A DNA stretch of 6,141 nucleotides from NCBI GenBank assembly GCA_910585135.1, contig CAJUEB010000138.1, positions 1 to 6,141 of the forward strand, given 5' to 3'. The notes under the pieces were generated by a model. It searched no databases. It was not told the DNA's origin and was given only the letters and a program-made list of their open reading frames with translations. Below are positions 5,719-6,141 of the stretch, piece after piece. Both the position numbers and the translations under genes were made by a program. This stretch comes from an uncultured Eubacteriales bacterium (lineage in GTDB: Bacteria; Bacillota; Clostridia; Peptostreptococcales; Anaerovoracaceae). Every line of letters starts with the position of its first letter. Within the stretch, counting starts at the first letter, position 1.

Positions 5719-5934
5719 ATGTGTATCGCAATACCGGGAAAAGTAATTGAAATAAACGGAACGAACGCGAAAGCGGATTTTAACGGGAACTTGGTCGATG
5801 TTAATATCGGACTGGTAGCGCCGAAGCCAGGACAGTATGTGTTAGTCCATGCGGGCTGTGCGATCGAAGTAATGGAGCAGGACAAGGCGCAGGAATTGAT
5901 CGATTTGTTCACGGAGTTGGAGGATTTGCAGTAA
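5719..5934 (+). CDS. hypC: HypC/HupF-family hydrogenase maturation chaperone
   Basis: The 71-residue protein begins MCIAIPGKVIEI, the diagnostic HypC N-terminus. Its Cys2, exposed after Met removal, is the essential residue that binds the iron unit and contacts HypD and the hydrogenase large-subunit precursor. The core PGQYVLVHAG at 37-46 carries the conserved His44. HypC acts in the cytoplasm with HypD as the scaffold on which Fe(CN)2CO is assembled before transfer into [NiFe] hydrogenase. The start at 5719 is fixed by Cys2 and by AAGGAG at 5705-5710; the frame extends upstream but with no family-like sequence. Residue 47 is Cys where many HypC proteins have Phe (as I recall it in E. coli HypC). 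The gene is 19 bases from hypD, supporting co-transcription. A strong hairpin lies just upstream. Confidence 0.96.
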   Translation: MCIAIPGKVIEINGTNAKADFNGNLVDVNIGLVAPKPGQYVLVHAGCAIEVMEQDKAQELIDLFTELEDLQ

Positions 5935-5953
5935 ATTCTGCGGAAATATCGCT

Positions 5954-6141
5954 ATGGAAATAAAACAAGTGATCGAATATTTACAAGGGTATGATGGCAG
6001 GGAACTGAAGATTATGGAGGTATGCGGCACGCATACGGCATCGATTTTCAAAAATGGCATCAGAAGCCTGATCTCCCCAAAAATAAAGCTGATTTCAGGG
6101 CCGGGCTGCCCTGTCTGCGTGACGCCGACCGCATATATCGA
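5954..6141 (+). CDS. hypD: HypD hydrogenase maturation protein, N-terminal part (cut by window edge)
   Basis: Sixty-two full codons are visible before the right edge; HypD proteins are usually about 350-370 residues. The N-terminus contains MEVCGTHTASI at 21-31 and SGPGCPVCVTPTAYI at 48-62, the first two HypD signatures. Cys24 corresponds to the conserved cysteine of the CG(G/T)HT motif, and Cys52 and Cys55 to the CPVC pair, all implicated in redox chemistry and in holding the iron with HypC. The [4Fe-4S]-binding C-terminal cysteines lie beyond the window. HypD works in the cytoplasm with HypC and HypE on the Fe(CN)2CO precursor of [NiFe] hydrogenase. The ATG at 5954 is preceded only by a weak CGGAAA (5941-5946), so translation may rely partly on coupling to hypC, whose stop codon is 19 bases upstream. 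hypE would be expected downstream. Confidence 0.96.
   Translation, partial: MEIKQVIEYLQGYDGRELKIMEVCGTHTASIFKNGIRSLISPKIKLISGPGCPVCVTPTAYI

Noticed and set aside
1..6141. CRISPR array, insertion sequence, phage or toxin-antitoxin system
   Set aside because: No regularly spaced repeats, transposase, integrase or toxin pair is seen on either strand.

Overview
The window reads as a stretch of chromosome from an anaerobic Firmicute (Clostridia-like). The clues are strong AAGGAG/GGAGG ribosome binding sites, TTG and GTG starts, a textbook TTGACA-17-TATAAT promoter, moderate G+C, and [NiFe]-hydrogenase maturation genes beside a Na+-coupled transporter. The assignment is an inference; no rRNA or other taxonomic marker is present. 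All genes supported here lie on the + strand.

Layout: (1) 2-1252, the 3' part of a membrane sensor histidine kinase gene whose start is off the left edge. (2) 1253-1398, a purine-rich spacer with repeats and a likely promoter. (3) 1399-2646, an AT-richer gene for an AlbA_2 (Schlafen-type)/HATPase-like/winged-helix regulator. (4) 2647-3090, a 444-base gap with fold-prone sequence, a consensus promoter and a short leader hairpin. (5) 3091-4593, an NSS/SNF-family sodium-coupled amino-acid transporter, overlapping by one base a 40-residue MetS-type small membrane subunit (4593-4715). (6) 4716-5104, a gap opening with a long nested hairpin that ends in a T run, a probable terminator. (7) 5105-5596, a YbaK/EbsC-type aminoacyl-tRNA deacylase-like gene. 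(8) 5597-5718, a spacer with two stable hairpins. (9) 5719-5934 hypC and 5954-6141 hypD (truncated by the right edge).

Functional units: the transporter and its small subunit form a two-gene operon with its own promoter and terminator. hypC and hypD are co-directional, 19 bases apart, and together supply the scaffold for building and delivering the Fe(CN)2CO unit of [NiFe] hydrogenase; hypE and perhaps structural genes probably follow beyond the window. The YbaK-like gene precedes them in the same direction and could be co-transcribed. The kinase belongs to a two-component system whose regulator would lie upstream. The AlbA_2 gene looks like a compositionally distinct insertion between otherwise ordinary genes.

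I see no CRISPR array, insertion sequence, tRNA or rRNA, and no clearly new multi-gene system. The least explained elements are the 109-base nested hairpin after the transporter operon, the repeat-laden promoter region of the AlbA_2 gene, and the hairpins before hypC.
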